A program made the position numbers and the translations under genes. DNA of 64,000 nucleotides from Sphingobacteriales bacterium (GTDB lineage Bacteria > Bacteroidota > Bacteroidia > Chitinophagales > JADIYW01): contig JADJYT010000004.1 of assembly GCA_016719635.1 (NCBI GenBank), positions 62,001 through 126,000 on the forward strand, given 5' to 3'. The notes under the pieces are model-generated. The model was not told where the DNA came from and did no database searches. It saw only the letters and a list, made by a program, of their open reading frames with translations. Below, in pieces: positions 19,601 through 26,257 of this stretch (within the stretch, counting starts at the first letter, position 1; each line of letters opens with the position of its first letter).

Positions 19601-20375
19601 CGACCGGAACCGGAGATGAAGGTGCGGAAAATACCGAAAATTCGGAAGCATTCGTACCTGTTATCGGTGTGGAGGCAATGGTCAGTGACCCTGTACCGAG
19701 ATTCTTGATTCTAATGCTTACGTCGGTGTTGGTACCAATGATTTGTGTACCGAAATCATAGGTAAAACCACAGGCTGAATCGCTTCCCGCAGGTTGCTGC
19801 AATTGTATTTCAGAAGCGGTGCCGGTAGAATAATCAGTTATGGAAAAGTCATCAAAATTACAGCGGTTGTTATTGGTTTCTTTAATAATTTTCACACGCA
19901 CACTGCCCGACAGGTTTGCCGTCCAGGTAAAGGATGTCAGGGTGGTGGAAGAAACCGTAAAGGTGGAGGAACTGTTCGGCCAGGTGCTTCCCCCGTCGGT
20001 GGAGGCTTCAAAATGAAAATAGGAAGTTGCATCTCCGCCATATTTCGCGGCATATACTTCCACAACGCCCGCGCCGTTTAATTTATCAAAATTCATTTCC
20101 AGAACCGCCCGCATTGCACCCGCACCGCTGCCACGCACCCGCACCGACTGCGTGCCGTTAAACCGGTCGCTGCCAACTGTATTACCCCGTATTCCTTCAT
20201 AACATCGCCACGAACCGGATGAAAGGATTATATTGTCTTCTGTTCCGCTGCCTGCCGGGAGGACATCATAAGTGCCTTTGGAAAAAGCGGTAGTATCAAA
20301 ATGCTCGGAAAGGACAGTTGCTTTGGAAGAAATCAGGAATAATGAAAAGAATAAAAACAGGTAGACTTTACTCAT
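16668..20375 (-). CDS. T9SS-secreted multidomain protein with lamin-tail and Calx-beta domains
   Basis: This 1235-residue protein starts with a signal peptide (MSKVYLFLFFSLFLISSKA). It then shows a jelly-roll-like region, a choice-of-anchor-D/HYDIN-like Ig module (FGTQIIGTNTDVSIRIKNLG) and a lamin-tail domain (TELILSEYGE...GKYVEIYN). A Calx-beta-like module (SNTTVTVSVT...DDALSESNENV) and a second lamin-tail domain (GVVINEFSQG...KEYLELV) follow. The last 180 residues match the C-terminus of the giant neighbour: V-E-L-T-H-F, WTTASEKNSAYFEVERS and a terminal sorting domain ending IKILVH. It is probably secreted by the T9SS and held on the surface. Paired lamin-tail and Calx-beta domains suggest calcium-stabilised adhesion, but no function can be assigned. 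An AGGAGG lies 16 bases before the ATG, too far to be a normal ribosome-binding site. Confidence 0.87.
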   Translation of the reverse strand: MSKVYLFLFFSLFLISSKATVLSEHFDTTAFSKGTYDVLPAGSGTEDNIILSSGSWRCYEGIRGNTVGSDRFNGTQSVRVRGSGAGAMRAVLEMNFDKLNGAGVVEVYAAKYGGDATSYFHFEASTDGGSTWPNSSSTFTVSSTTLTSFTWTANLSGSVRVKIIKETNNNRCNFDDFSITDYSTGTASEIQLQQPAGSDSACGFTYDFGTQIIGTNTDVSIRIKNLGTGSLTIASTPITGTNASEFSVFSAPSSPVPVGDSTDMVIRFSSGLPGTKTAVLTINSDDTDESACIVYLTGTANYASCTELILSEYGEPVAGNGKYVEIYNGTSGSVNLADYQLQKISNGGNWPGSTLTLSGTLAPNTTYLIANNSTDVPGANLYDATFCNWNGNDAVGLAKYIGTSWVLTDAVGDTATLPNGSGWSVAGISNATVNHTLVRKSSVSIPNTDWNSSAGSTSANAEWIVRPYSLSNVSCNVSSCYTSTSIGFTVATDIVNESNTTVTVSVTMNSAPVTTVNALITDALLGTAAAGTDYSITPVTLTFLPAEIYPNTKTVTITIFDDALSESNENVVLDVDAQCGALLSNNRYSLTIVDNEIPNGVVINEFSQGSASKEYLELVVIGTPATTADLRGWIIDDNSGIFSGGYGTQLGIAPGHVKFSNACTWEKVPVGSIILLYNASDKNTTITLPDDPTDADLDYVYVIGIETSGSTCAAMPTSNLYFSSDCVKPNNTSYDIYTPPVYTNVDWNAMQFRNAGDALQIRSPAGGFFHGLSYGSKGSGSDCAGCAINQPNHPDYSVYGMNALYFSGGSNVTYANNNLTDNDYRKLSNWSKTTSASPNALETPGTFNDASTNKNWILSLRGDFAAVLDDQSYTCNLRGLESRYYLDDSDKIIFYIKNNITTDHGPLTAQTILHNTALTGKGFQNSFLTGTPLFMQKTFAATPDTATPADYKIRFYVSTQELQDYCDYINPILDSIPGYYTSHHHTPGEIIFHLKIYRTSTTDRAWTVTADGQVQIVTPIIGTYGPYTTFEFDGFTGFSGYALGDIVTPDIGLPVELTHFNAVCNDDAVTINWTTASEKNSAYFEVERSSDAIHFTSLTRIQAANKSNQVTHYQYTDEYPLRGINYYRLKQQDIGNVSAVYSNIIQTECTATNTATQVFYNSETGIMVCLNSGSTKDMLFNLYEISGRLIYSETKTMNSGYTAIPLTMPNKLADGIYVVRIINGAQITSIKILVH

Positions 20376-20554
20376 ATGTAAGAATATATTTCCTCCTGCC
20401 TCAAAAGATATTGAAAAGAGTATTTAAAATTACCTATTAAGTTGCATATTTGCCTGTTAATTTATCCATAGAAAAATGTGTAGATTATATGTGTGAATCC
20501 GGATAATAAACCGTTTGTTGTTAATTCTCTTATATTGTTGAATATCAGATAAAT

Positions 20555-21667
20555 ATGTCTTCCCAGCCACAAGAATATAAATTACTCGCAAACGATTATA
20601 CTTCGTCAGTTGATTTACATCAAAAGTATGCAGACGGCATATCAGGTGAAAATGCCAAGAACAGGGTACTTTTGGAGGATTTTTCCACCCTGATTGCTGT
20701 TGAATCATTGCCGGATCTGGGAAAAATGATGCAAGAAAGCGGGCAAATCACCCGCGAACGTTTCGGAAAGAACATACAATTGTTTGCGCCCTTATACCTC
20801 AGCAATGAATGTCAGAACATTTGTACCTATTGCGGGTTCAGTCTCGATAACAAGATTAAGCGGAAAACACTGACCGACGAAGAGATTATTCAGGAGGCAA
20901 ACGTCTTGAAAGAACAAGGATTCGAATCGGTGTTACTGGTGACAGGTGAAGATTACCGGGTGGATACCGGCTATCTGCTGAATGCGGTTTGCTTGCTGAA
21001 ACCATATTTTATGCAGCTTTCCATTGAAGTACAGCCGCTCGAAGAAGCCGATTACCGTTTGCTGAAGGAAGCGGGCGTTTATGCGGTGCTGGTATATCAG
21101 GAAACCTATGATAAGAAGGTGTATAAGGAAGTGCACCCCAAAGGCAGGAAGTCAAATTATGCCTATCGGCTTGCTACACCTGAAAGAATCGGCAGGTCAG
21201 GGTTCTATAAAATCGGATTAGGTATACTGCTCGGACTGGCGGAGAACTGGCGGGAAGATGCGGTGCAACTTGCGGAGCAGCTGGCCTTTCTGCAGAAGAA
21301 ATACTGGCAGAGTAAATTCTCTGTTTCCTTTCCCAGGATCCGTCCGCATGAAGGGGAATTTCAGCCCAAATGCCAGTTGTCTGAAAAGGAATTGCTGCAA
21401 CTGATTTGTGCCTTTCGTATATGCTTTCCGGATGTGGAACTCACGCTTTCCACGCGCGAACGGGCGGCATTCAGGGATGTGGCCATACAGTTTGGCATCA
21501 CCACCATCAGTGCCGGCAGCAAAACAGAACCCGGCGGCTATTCCAATTCCGAAGCGCTGAAGCAATTTGAAATTGATGATGTGCGGACCGCATCCGAAAT
21601 GGCTGCCGTGATTCGTTCCATCGGCTATGAGCCGGTCTGGAAAGACTGGGATGCCGTATTGGTTTAA
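20555..21667 (+). CDS. thiH: 2-iminoacetate synthase ThiH (radical SAM)
   Basis: This 370-residue radical SAM enzyme cleaves tyrosine to p-cresol and dehydroglycine, the glycine imine used by ThiG for the thiamine thiazole ring. The iron-sulfur motif C86-x3-C90-x2-C93 (CQNICTYC) lies in NECQNICTYCGFS, and YQETYDKKVYKEVHPKG, GLGILLGLAENWREDA and SAGSKTEPGGYS match ThiH. Length and ends are complete. The 179 bases upstream hold no visible riboswitch. ThiG, its direct partner, is 14 kb upstream on the same strand. The stop codon overlaps the first bases of a palindromic intergenic element. Confidence 0.95.
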   Translation: MSSQPQEYKLLANDYTSSVDLHQKYADGISGENAKNRVLLEDFSTLIAVESLPDLGKMMQESGQITRERFGKNIQLFAPLYLSNECQNICTYCGFSLDNKIKRKTLTDEEIIQEANVLKEQGFESVLLVTGEDYRVDTGYLLNAVCLLKPYFMQLSIEVQPLEEADYRLLKEAGVYAVLVYQETYDKKVYKEVHPKGRKSNYAYRLATPERIGRSGFYKIGLGILLGLAENWREDAVQLAEQLAFLQKKYWQSKFSVSFPRIRPHEGEFQPKCQLSEKELLQLICAFRICFPDVELTLSTRERAAFRDVAIQFGITTISAGSKTEPGGYSNSEALKQFEIDDVRTASEMAAVIRSIGYEPVWKDWDAVLV

Positions 21668-21758
21668 CCCCTAAATCCCCTAAAGGGGACTTTGCGCAGG
21701 AATCAAAAATATACTGCATAATTTATTTATTAAATGTATTCCCCTTCAGGGGTTAGGG
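21666..21758. repeat. Palindromic intergenic repeat (AACCCCTAAATCCCC type)
   Basis: Left end AACCCCTAAATCCCCTAAAG (with GGGGACTT following) and right end CCCCTTCAGGGGTTAGGG are inverted copies of one another, imperfect and about 50 bases apart. Each end is also a small hairpin (CCCC-TAAA-GGGG; CCCC-TTCA-GGGG). It fills most of the thiH-porQ gap and could act as a bidirectional terminator or be a small non-autonomous mobile repeat. Confidence 0.65.
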
Positions 21759-21808
21759 TAAAAACAATTTGATATTCTAAATTTCTTACCTTATTTTGTA
21801 CAACTATT

Positions 21809-22861
21809 GTGAAGAAATCAATTGCCATATCATTTGCTTATTTTCTGATACAAGTCTCATCTGCACAGATTGGCGGTAAAAACATCTATGATTTCCTGCA
21901 ATTTCCAACATCCGCGAGGATGGAAGCTCTGGGCGGCGGATTGCAGAGTATCAAAAACAATACAGATGCGGACCTTACGCTGGCCATATCCAATCCGTGT
22001 TTCCTGGACAGTTCATTTCACAAACAATTAGCCGTCAATACCGCCTTTTACATCGATAATACCAATTTTGGCAATATCTCCTTTTCCTATTATCACCCGA
22101 AAATAAAATCGACGCTGGCCTACACCATGCAGTATGCGTACTACGGAAAGTTTGACGGACGGGATATCTCGGGAAACCCGATCGGAACCTTCCGTGCAGG
22201 CGATATCAATATGCAGGTCGGAGTCGGCAGGCACTGGAATAAATTCTATTACGGAGTCAACCTGAAGCTGATTGTCTCCTCACTGGAGTCCTACCATTCC
22301 GTTGGCTTTGCCGCCGATGTGGCGCTGGGTTATCACAATCCCAAATCCAACTGGACGGCAGCGGTGGTGTTGAGAAATGCCGGTGTAGAATTAAAGCCAT
22401 ACATCAAAGGCGATGCACGTCAGCGAACCCCGATTCAGCTGGATCTCTCTTTCTCCAAACGATTCAAAAAACTGCCTGTGACGATTTCGGTGACGGCGCA
22501 CAACCTGCAGGTCTGGAACCTGAAATTTCCGGAGGAAGAGACACAGAATATATTTTTAGGAACCACCAGGAAGAAAAATAAGGCACTGGAAGTGATGGAT
22601 AATATTTTCAGGCATTTTTCCTTCGGAGTGGAAGTGCAGGCAGGAAAGCCGGTGCGTCTGCGTTTAGGGTACAATCACCTGCGCCGGCAGGAGCTGGGGT
22701 TGGCAAAGGTAAAAGGGTTCGCCGGTTTTTCAGTTGGATTAGGGCTGAATATAAAACAGTTCGCGCTCGATTACGGCTTTGCGCAATACCACAGAGACGG
22801 ATTCGACCACCAGCTTTCGTTCAGGGTAAAACTGGATGAATTCGGTAAAAAAGCAAAGTAG
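21809..22861 (+). CDS. porQ: Type IX secretion system protein PorQ
   Basis: This 350-residue protein has a signal peptide (MKKSIAISFAYFLIQVSSA). An outer-membrane beta-barrel pattern follows, starting GGKNIYDFLQFPTSARMEALGG, which is typical of PorQ. PorQ is a required T9SS outer-membrane component in Porphyromonas and relatives, thought to act with PorU and PorZ in surface attachment of cargo. Position directly before cmk is a common Bacteroidota arrangement and supports the call. The start is a GTG; TTATTTTG about 20 bases before it resembles a -7 box. It would process or anchor the T9SS cargo encoded 1-15 kb upstream. Confidence 0.88.
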   Translation: MKKSIAISFAYFLIQVSSAQIGGKNIYDFLQFPTSARMEALGGGLQSIKNNTDADLTLAISNPCFLDSSFHKQLAVNTAFYIDNTNFGNISFSYYHPKIKSTLAYTMQYAYYGKFDGRDISGNPIGTFRAGDINMQVGVGRHWNKFYYGVNLKLIVSSLESYHSVGFAADVALGYHNPKSNWTAAVVLRNAGVELKPYIKGDARQRTPIQLDLSFSKRFKKLPVTISVTAHNLQVWNLKFPEEETQNIFLGTTRKKNKALEVMDNIFRHFSFGVEVQAGKPVRLRLGYNHLRRQELGLAKVKGFAGFSVGLGLNIKQFALDYGFAQYHRDGFDHQLSFRVKLDEFGKKAK

Positions 22862-22864
22862 ATA

Positions 22865-22946
22865 GTCGTAAGCAAAAAGTCGTGAGTTGTACGTTTTTAT
22901 AAATTTATACTTGCAATTATGAACTCACGACTCATGACTCACGACT
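22865..22946. repeat. Inverted repeat between porQ and cmk, reaching the cmk start
   Basis: AGTCGTGAGTT (22878-22888) is the exact reverse complement of AACTCACGACT (22922-22932). A second direct copy, ACTCACGACT, follows at 22937-22946, 1 base before the cmk ATG. The transcript could fold this into a hairpin that hides the cmk translation start. Confidence 0.65.
22906..22913 (+). promoter_or_regulatory. Candidate -7 promoter box for cmk (TATACTTG)
   Basis: TATACTTG differs from TAnnTTTG at one position and lies 34 bases before the cmk ATG, within the loop of the flanking inverted repeat. Confidence 0.35.
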
Positions 22947-22947
22947 T

Positions 22948-23631
22948 ATGACTAAAAAAATCAACATAGCCATTGACGGATATTCTGCCTGCGGGAAGTC
23001 ATCTACAGCCAGACAGGTGGCGAAAAGATTAGGCTATCTGTATATTGACTCCGGTGCGATGTATCGCGCCGTTACCCTTTATTTTCAGGAACATCTCATC
23101 GACCTGGACAATGCGGAAGGCATTGAACGGGCACTTCCTTTCATCGATATTGAATTTATCAAAAGAGGAGATTCCCATCATACCTTTCTGAACGGTACCG
23201 ATGTGGAGGAATTCATCCGTCAGCCGGAAGTGGCGGCACTGGTTTCGGAAGTGGCCGCCATGAGCAATGTGCGCAGGATGCTGGTAAGGCAGCAACAGAA
23301 GATGGCTGTCCAGAAAGGGGTGGTGATGGAAGGCCGCGATATCGGCAGTGTGGTCATTCCGGATGCCGAATTGAAATTTTTCATGACGGCGGATGTGGAC
23401 GTGCGCACCCAAAGAAGGCAGGATGAACTGCTAAAGAAAACGGGGAAATTATTTCCCCTGGAAGAACTCAAGGCGAATCTGCAGCACCGCGACCGGATAG
23501 ATTCCACCCGCGCCGATTCCCCCCTGACCAAAGTGCCCGAAGCGATGGAGATAGATACCACACATCTCACTTTAGACGACCAGATTGAATGGATCTGCCG
23601 AAAGGCGGAGGAAGAAATTAACAAGGGTTAA
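22948..23631 (+). CDS. cmk: Cytidylate kinase
   Basis: This 227-residue protein phosphorylates CMP and dCMP to the diphosphates. The P-loop is GYSACGKSS (K17), a slight variant of the usual GPAGSGKSS. YIDSGAMYRAVT, the R-M-L-V-R-Q-Q-Q-K segment, MEGRDIGSVVIPDAELKFF and the R-D-R-I-D-S-T-R-A-D-S-P-L motif that binds the nucleotide all match Cmk. The ATG at 22948 is the only sensible start: an ATG 29 bases upstream soon meets a stop. It follows porQ, as in many Bacteroidota. Confidence 0.96.
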   Translation: MTKKINIAIDGYSACGKSSTARQVAKRLGYLYIDSGAMYRAVTLYFQEHLIDLDNAEGIERALPFIDIEFIKRGDSHHTFLNGTDVEEFIRQPEVAALVSEVAAMSNVRRMLVRQQQKMAVQKGVVMEGRDIGSVVIPDAELKFFMTADVDVRTQRRQDELLKKTGKLFPLEELKANLQHRDRIDSTRADSPLTKVPEAMEIDTTHLTLDDQIEWICRKAEEEINKG

Positions 23632-23712
23632 TTTTCCGGCTGTTTGTTAAACGTAACAGGACCTCATTGCAAACTTTGCGCTGAAGGGAATGTTTTTTCC
23701 TGAAAAAGGTTG

Positions 23713-23720
23713 TAATTTTA
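23713..23720 (+). promoter_or_regulatory. Candidate -7 promoter box (TAATTTTA) for the desaturase gene
   Basis: TAATTTTA matches TAnnTTTG in seven of eight positions and ends 5 bases before the ATG at 23726. It supports that start over a more upstream ATG at 23690, which would lie before the promoter. Confidence 0.4.
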
Positions 23721-23725
23721 TAGCT

Positions 23726-24817
23726 ATGGAAATGACAGCGGACGATATAAAGATCAAAAATTCGGCGGACGAGCAAAAGACAAAAATCATCCGTCGGGAA
23801 GTGCAGCTGGCAAGCAAGGCCATTCGTGCCAAATACCCGATTTTGCAGCATCAGAATGCAATCGGGTTTTTTATCTTTTCCTTCAGCATCGCTATGATTG
23901 TGCTGTCAGCAGCATTGTACCTGCAGGGAAAAATCTCTACGTTCTGGGTGGTGGTATCCGTAGCGTTCTGGACATCCTTTTTGCACGAACTGGAACACGA
24001 CCTGATTCATTACATGTACTTCAAGAAAAACAAATTCATGCACCACCTGATGATGCTGGGCGTCTGGGTATTCCGCCCGATGACCATCAATCCGTGGTTC
24101 CGCAGGGATTTGCATTTTCACCACCACCGGGTTTCCGGCACCAAAACGGATATCGAAGAGCGCGGTGTGACCAACGGGGAAAAATGGGGTTTTAAGCGTT
24201 TCATCACCACGGCGGATATCCTTTTGGGCGGCGTGCTGCGCGGCGCGCTTATCCGGAAAGACATCATCGAAGCGGTAAAAAACGGAGAGCTGCCGAGAGA
24301 GCAGGCGCTGGTGTTCAAAAAAACAAAGATCTACGGCATGATGCCGTTTACATTACTGTTGTATTTCGTCTGGTATTTCTTCCTGATTCATTATGCCATC
24401 CACGGCATAAGTGCTTTACTGCACCTGAATTATCAGAGCCCGGCACTACTGGAAGCGCAGTTTACGTGGATCAACCCGCTGGTGGCGATACTGATTTTCC
24501 CGAACCTGCTTCGCATGTTCTGCCTGCATTTCATCACGTCCAATATGCACTATTACGGCGATGTGGAGCCGGGCAACGTCATGCAGCAGACGCAGGTGCT
24601 GGACAAATGGTATTTCCTTCCCATGCAGCTGTTCTGTTTCAATTTCGGCAGCACCCATGCCATCCATCATTTTGTGGTGAACGAGACGTTTTATGTCCGC
24701 CAGCTGACCGCTTCCAAAGCCCATCAGGTCATGCGGGAGCAGGGTGTCCGCTTCAATGATATCGCATCCATCAAACGCGCCAATCGTTTTTATGAGAAAG
24801 GGTTGAAGGTGGCGTAG
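23726..24817 (+). CDS. Membrane fatty-acid desaturase/hydroxylase family protein
   Basis: This 363-residue membrane protein has two hydrophobic hairpins and the three histidine boxes of the non-haem di-iron desaturase superfamily: HELEHD (87-92), HFHHHR (130-135) and HAIHH (311-315). Such enzymes insert double bonds or hydroxyls into acyl chains or related lipids, using electrons from a ferredoxin or cytochrome partner; no partner gene is adjacent. The spacing of the boxes fits PF00487. The exact substrate is unknown: acyl-lipid, sphingolipid and carotenoid substrates are all possible. The start at 23726 follows a -7 promoter box directly. Confidence 0.85.
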   Translation: MEMTADDIKIKNSADEQKTKIIRREVQLASKAIRAKYPILQHQNAIGFFIFSFSIAMIVLSAALYLQGKISTFWVVVSVAFWTSFLHELEHDLIHYMYFKKNKFMHHLMMLGVWVFRPMTINPWFRRDLHFHHHRVSGTKTDIEERGVTNGEKWGFKRFITTADILLGGVLRGALIRKDIIEAVKNGELPREQALVFKKTKIYGMMPFTLLLYFVWYFFLIHYAIHGISALLHLNYQSPALLEAQFTWINPLVAILIFPNLLRMFCLHFITSNMHYYGDVEPGNVMQQTQVLDKWYFLPMQLFCFNFGSTHAIHHFVVNETFYVRQLTASKAHQVMREQGVRFNDIASIKRANRFYEKGLKVA

Positions 24818-24940
24818 CGATCATTCCACTTTCTTTGAGCGGGAAAGCCCTGTGAACCGGCGAAGCCGGACTGCTGCTTAAATGCTTTTTAATGCGCAGC
24901 ATGGATAAACCGCAAAAAAAACAGAAATTAAGTATTAAAG

Positions 24941-25024
24941 GTTTCGGGCCTGGCATTGGTGGCTAAACGCAACTATAAAACTAAACATTTTTAGCCACTT
25001 GTGCTTATGCGCTGTTAGCGGTTG
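24941..25024. repeat. Large imperfect palindrome, attC-like site A
   Basis: The left outer end is GTTTCGGGCCTGGCATTGG and the right outer end is GCGCTGTTAGCGG. The inner arms GCATTGGTGGCTAAA and (reverse complement) GCACAAGTGGCTAAA match in 12 of 15 places. The left terminus GTTTCGGGC is shared with sites B and C while the stem sequence differs. It lies just 3' of the minus-strand gene at 25060. See findings for the integron-cassette interpretation. Confidence 0.55.
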
Positions 25025-25059
25025 TAGTTATAGTAGATAATAATTTTTATTTCCATTTA

Positions 25060-25338
25060 TTATTTAGTCGCTGTCATTGCGTCATTATAAATAATAGATA
25101 AAATTTCGTCGTTAAAACTATATTTCGTCGAAAACTCTTTTTCAAATTTTGAACGCGTTAAGAACCAACTATTGTGCAGTTTGTTGCATATAGTTTCAGC
25201 GAATAACATGATTTTATGGATTTCAGCAATAATTTCCTTTTGAATAATAGGATCTTGGCAATATTTATCTATCTGTAGATTGTATTCTTCTCTATTCTCA
25301 ATTATTGATTCTATTATTTGTCGATTTTTCATTGTCAT
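25060..25338 (-). CDS. Small hypothetical protein, cassette-like
   Basis: The 92-residue predicted product is charged and probably all-helical, without signal peptide or membrane segment. I do not recognise a family. Translation would start at MTMKNRQIIES. The frame sits exactly between palindromic sites A (ends 25024) and B (starts 25414) and is on the same strand as the adjacent parDE pair, as expected for a gene in a cassette. No good -7 box is seen before it. AT-rich composition differs from the adjacent desaturase gene. Confidence 0.45.
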   Translation of the reverse strand: MTMKNRQIIESIIENREEYNLQIDKYCQDPIIQKEIIAEIHKIMLFAETICNKLHNSWFLTRSKFEKEFSTKYSFNDEILSIIYNDAMTATK

Positions 25339-25413
25339 TTATTAGCAATTACCACTAATATGTATGTTATTGTCTGCCTCATTGTCGTTGTTGTGGTCGT
25401 CCTGCCATTACCG

Positions 25414-25540
25414 GTAACGTTTCGGGCTTGCCGAAATGGCGATTTCGGTAAGCTTGAAGAATAAATATACCGAAAAGATTTTAAGTTGTAATTGTTTAGA
25501 TTAAGAAAAATGCAGCCATTGTGGCAAGCTGGTGTTAGCT
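25414..25540. repeat. Large imperfect palindrome, attC-like site B
   Basis: The left arm TAACGTTTCGGGCTTGCC (continuing GAAATGGC) pairs with the right arm, whose reverse complement is TAACACCAGCTTGCCACAAT (continuing GGC). The shared parts are TAAC, GCTTGCC and AATGGC, with a 3-base bulge on one side. The arms are about 70 bases apart and the whole site spans 127 bases. The left terminus CGTTTCGGGC is shared with sites A and C. It separates the orphan gene from parE. Confidence 0.6.
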
Positions 25541-25547
25541 GAGGTTT

Positions 25548-25847
25548 TTACTCTTGGATTCTACTTTTTAGATCCATTCTTCCATGTAAAATCCTGACTA
25601 TTTCAATTTTTTCTTTACGAATATTTCTATAGAATAGTATGTGCTGGCCTGCTTTGAATCCAAATATTTGAATATCAATTTCCGGATAATTTTTGCCTGC
25701 TACTTTGCCATCTGCTAAGTCTTGGCAGGAGTCTAAAAGCATAAAGTAATATATGTCAGCTTGTTTCTCCGACCAAGTATCCACGGTATAATCCCAAATG
25801 GAGGATAAATCTTGGACTGCCTTGATAGTTAAGGTAAAACTAGCCAT
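25548..25847 (-). CDS. parE: ParE/RelE-family toxin
   Basis: The 99-residue protein shows the compact ParE/RelE toxin pattern: an N-terminal L-T-I-K-A-V-Q-D-L-S-S-I-W-D-Y helix, a middle IFGFKAGQHILFYR strand pair and a final IVRILHGRMDLKSRI. Toxins with this C-terminal R-I-L-H-x-R-M-D motif act on gyrase (ParE type) or the ribosome (RelE type); the ParD-type partner favours ParE. Its start overlaps the end of parD by 8 bases, so the two are translationally coupled. The stop lies close to palindromic site B. Confidence 0.85.
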   Translation of the reverse strand: MASFTLTIKAVQDLSSIWDYTVDTWSEKQADIYYFMLLDSCQDLADGKVAGKNYPEIDIQIFGFKAGQHILFYRNIRKEKIEIVRILHGRMDLKSRIQE

Positions 25848-26091
25848 TTTTCCTTCTAGCAGCTTTTAATTTCTCAAGATGCTTTTTGGGGTTGAAGTTT
25901 TTAGCTGCGCCACTTTCAATACCTTCTGTTATGGCTTTTTTGAGAGCAGTTATTTTAGTTTCTTCTTCTTCTAGTAGTCGAAGACCAGCTCGAATAACCT
26001 CACTTGCATTTTTAAATCTTCCAGCTGATACTTTATCATCAACAAACTCTTCAAAATAATTTCCTAGTGAAATGGAGGTGTTTCGTCCCAT
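25840..26091 (-). CDS. parD: ParD-family antitoxin
   Basis: From the ATG at 26091 the protein is 83 residues and begins MGRNTSISLGNYFEEFVDD. It continues KVSAGRFKNASEVIRAGLRLLEEEE, a ribbon-helix-helix N-terminus typical of type II ParD antitoxins (G-R-(F/Y)-x-N-A-S-E-V-I-R-x-G-L-R). The acidic-to-basic C-terminus would wrap the toxin. A longer frame from 26118 is rejected because it would begin inside the operator and -7 box at 26107-26132. As an RHH protein it probably represses its own promoter, which carries a perfect inverted repeat. It overlaps parE by 8 bases. Confidence 0.87.
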   Translation of the reverse strand: MGRNTSISLGNYFEEFVDDKVSAGRFKNASEVIRAGLRLLEEEETKITALKKAITEGIESGAAKNFNPKKHLEKLKAARRKNG

Positions 26092-26106
26092 GAGCTTAAA
26101 TTTATA

Positions 26107-26138
26107 CAAAGTTACCAATATTTGGTAACTTTATCAAA
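26107..26138 (-). promoter_or_regulatory. parDE promoter with embedded operator
   Basis: On the minus strand there is a TTTG (-33) at 26138-26135, a 20-base spacer and a perfect -7 box TAACTTTG at 26114-26107, followed by the parD ATG at 26091. Overlapping them is a perfect inverted repeat, AAAGTTACCAA-TAT-TTGGTAACTTT, at 26108-26132. A ParD dimer bound here would cover the -7 box and most of the spacer. Confidence 0.8.
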
Positions 26139-26173
26139 TCTTGAAGTGTTAAATAATCACCGCTAACGTCAGA

Positions 26174-26185
26174 CTGTGAAAAAAC
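26174..26185 (+). repeat. IS left terminal inverted repeat
   Basis: CTGTGAAAAAAC, an exact inverted match to 27882-27893. Confidence 0.8.
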
Positions 26186-26232
26186 GTCACGATCTGTTTA
26201 TAAAAATAAATATAAAAAAGAATACGAACAAA

Positions 26233-26240
26233 TATTTTTG
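26233..26240 (+). promoter_or_regulatory. -7 promoter box (TATTTTTG) of the IS transposase
   Basis: TATTTTTG is an exact match to the consensus and lies 17 bases before the transposase ATG at 26258. No clear TTTG box is found 20 bases upstream. Confidence 0.5.
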
Positions 26241-26257
26241 TTTTTGAAAAATAGATT

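Noticed and set aside
20376..20400. AGGAGG as a strong ribosome-binding site for the gene at 20375
   Set aside because: It is 16 bases from the ATG, too far for normal pairing, and Bacteroidota rarely depend on such sites.
20376..20554. Possible thiamine-pyrophosphate riboswitch before thiH
   Set aside because: No conserved core or paired stems of that class are visible.
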